This document shows, in pieces, positions 13,140 through 14,022 of a stretch of DNA of 14,022 nucleotides. A program made the translations under genes and the position numbers. The stretch's first letter is position 1, and every line of letters begins with the position of its first letter. Below the pieces are notes generated by a model that saw nothing but the letters and a program-made list of their open reading frames with translations, did not search any database and was not told the origin of the DNA. The stretch is from Sphingomonas sp. UBA4766 (lineage in GTDB: Bacteria > Pseudomonadota > Alphaproteobacteria > Sphingomonadales > Sphingomonadaceae), in assembly GCA_002403415.1 (NCBI GenBank), contig DHHS01000155.1:11094-25115 (forward strand), given 5' to 3'.

Positions 13140-14022
13140 TCCTTTCACGCTGTTTGATGATGGCCGAAGCCCTGCCGAAGTAGGCGTCGGCGGGCGTCAC
13201 GTTGCTCAGGCTCTCGTGGTAGCGCTGGTGGTTGTAGTGTTCGACGAAGGCCGTGATCTGGGCCTCAAGGTCGCCGGGCAGGAAGTAGTTTTCCAGCAGG
13301 ATGCGGTTCTTCAGAGTCTGGTGCCAGCGCTCGATCTTGCCCTGGGTTTGGGGATGGCACGGTGCACCGCGCACATGGCTCATATTCTGGGCCTCGATGT
13401 ATTCCGCCAGTTCGCCAGCGATGTAGCTCGGGCCGTTATCGCTGAGCAGCCTGGGCTTGTGCAGCACCGTGGCGCTGTCGCAGCCCGAGGCCTTGAGAGC
13501 GAGGTCGAGCGTGTCGGTCACGTCCTCGGCCCGCATGTTGGTGCACAGTTTCCAGGCGATGATGTAACGGGAGAAGTCATCGAGCACGGTCGACAGATAC
13601 ATCCAGCCCCACCCGATGATCTTGAAGTAGGTAAAATCGGTCTGCCACATCTCGTTCGGCCGAGTGGTCTTGGTGTGGAACTGATCAGCCGCCTTGATCA
13701 CGACATAGGCCGGGCTGGTGATCAGATCATGGGCCTTCAACAGGCGGTAAACCGTGGCTTCAGATACGAAGTAGCGCTTCTCGTCGGTGAAGCGCACCGC
13801 CAGTTCGCGCGGTGACAGCTCACTGTAATCCAACGCCATCTCAACGATCTGGTCCTGGATGTCGTCGCCGATGCGGTTCCACACCCGGCTCGGCGACGAT
13901 GGACGATCCTCCAGCGCCTCCGGTCCGCCGTCGAGGAAGCGGTCGTACCAGCGATAGAACGTCCGGCGGGCGATACCGAGCTGGTCAAGCGTACGTTTGG
14001 TGGGCAGGTGCGACTGCTCGAC
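13010..14022 (-). mobile_element. insertion sequence with DDE transposase (left end near 13010; right end outside window)
   Basis: The transposase stop lies at 13084, and about 75 non-coding bases separate it from recognisable host protein sequence. The junction is probably between 13003 and 13012, where a TGTCC or TGGCT could begin the terminal repeat of a TG...CA-ended element. The other end and the target duplication are outside the window, so the exact boundary cannot be fixed here. The element interrupts the gene starting at 10629. Confidence 0.75.
13084..14022 (-). CDS. IS3/rve-type DDE transposase (N-terminus beyond window)
   Basis: The frame is open to the right edge, so at least 312 residues are present in one continuous reading frame. 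The portion at 13885-14022 encodes a helix-turn-helix (LPTKRTLDQLGIARRTFYRWYDRF) that continues without a frameshift into WNRIGDDIQ; a start at 13884 would wrongly cut it off. A second helical region (SPRELAVRF, SEATVYRLLKAHDL) precedes the rve integrase core. The catalytic triad is D in WQTDFTYF (13636-13638), D in LLSDNGPSY (13438-13440) and E in GKIERWHQTLK (13330-13332); the last two are separated by 35 residues, as in D,D(35)E enzymes. C-terminal HYNHQRYHESL is typical of IS3-like and related families. It appears intact and potentially active. Exact IS subgroup not determined. Confidence 0.9.
   Translation of the reverse strand, partial: VEQSHLPTKRTLDQLGIARRTFYRWYDRFLDGGPEALEDRPSSPSRVWNRIGDDIQDQIVEMALDYSELSPRELAVRFTDEKRYFVSEATVYRLLKAHDLITSPAYVVIKAADQFHTKTTRPNEMWQTDFTYFKIIGWGWMYLSTVLDDFSRYIIAWKLCTNMRAEDVTDTLDLALKASGCDSATVLHKPRLLSDNGPSYIAGELAEYIEAQNMSHVRGAPCHPQTQGKIERWHQTLKNRILLENYFLPGDLEAQITAFVEHYNHQRYHESLSNVTPADAYFGRASAIIKQRERIKRQTIEYRRLQHRKLAA

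Noticed and set aside
13078..13815. 245-codon plus-strand frame opposite the transposase
   Set aside because: It is the complement of the DDE transposase and shows no family features.
13737..13988. minus-strand 83-codon frame that might be taken as a separate IS orfA
   Set aside because: The true helix-turn-helix region is in the same frame as the transposase and runs continuously to the window edge; this frame is Arg/Ser/Thr-rich with no helix-turn-helix.

Overview
The window is high-GC DNA with dense, overlapping genes, typical of an alphaproteobacterium. The cbb3-oxidase gene order and the protein sequences suggest a sphingomonad (Sphingomonas/Sphingopyxis-like), but this is inferred from recognition by eye and not from a search.

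Positions 1-7100 are a respiratory module. It opens inside ccoP, the dihaem subunit of cbb3 cytochrome c oxidase. A tightly overlapping assembly operon follows: ccoG (Fe-S membrane protein linked to copper reduction), ccoH (fixH), ccoI (copper P-type ATPase) and the tiny ccoS, which starts at a GTG. Converging on it is a minus-strand set: hemN (oxygen-independent coproporphyrinogen III oxidase), a 73-residue cysteine-containing exported or membrane protein, and an Fnr/FixK-type regulator with an N-terminal cysteine cluster. A near-perfect Fnr box lies just upstream of hemN. Together these genes assemble the high-affinity oxidase, supply haem when oxygen is low, and sense oxygen.

Positions 7200-8330 hold a type II toxin-antitoxin pair: an Xre/MbcA/ParS-like antitoxin with a C-terminal DUF2384-type domain, and a RES-domain toxin. 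They overlap by four bases, and a direct repeat flanks the candidate promoter.

Positions 8460-10350 look like surface-polysaccharide genes: a family 2 glycosyltransferase and a left-handed beta-helix acyltransferase on the minus strand, and a second, divergent acyltransferase on the plus strand that ends in a possible intrinsic terminator. The minus-strand acyltransferase appears to have arginine where relatives carry the catalytic histidine.

Positions 10351-13010 hold a long, structured leader with a plausible sigma70-type promoter and a run of nine C, then a large gene (about 800 native residues). It combines a concanavalin/LamG-like beta-sandwich with a SASA/SGNH-type esterase domain that is itself split by an inserted beta-rich domain. 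Its 3' end is cut by an insertion sequence whose DDE (IS3/rve-type) transposase runs on the minus strand and off the right edge of the window.

The least ordinary items are the interrupted LamG-SGNH protein with its leader, the small cysteine protein between hemN and fnr, and the Fnr box so close to hemN that its transcript may be nearly leaderless. No tRNA, rRNA or CRISPR array was seen.
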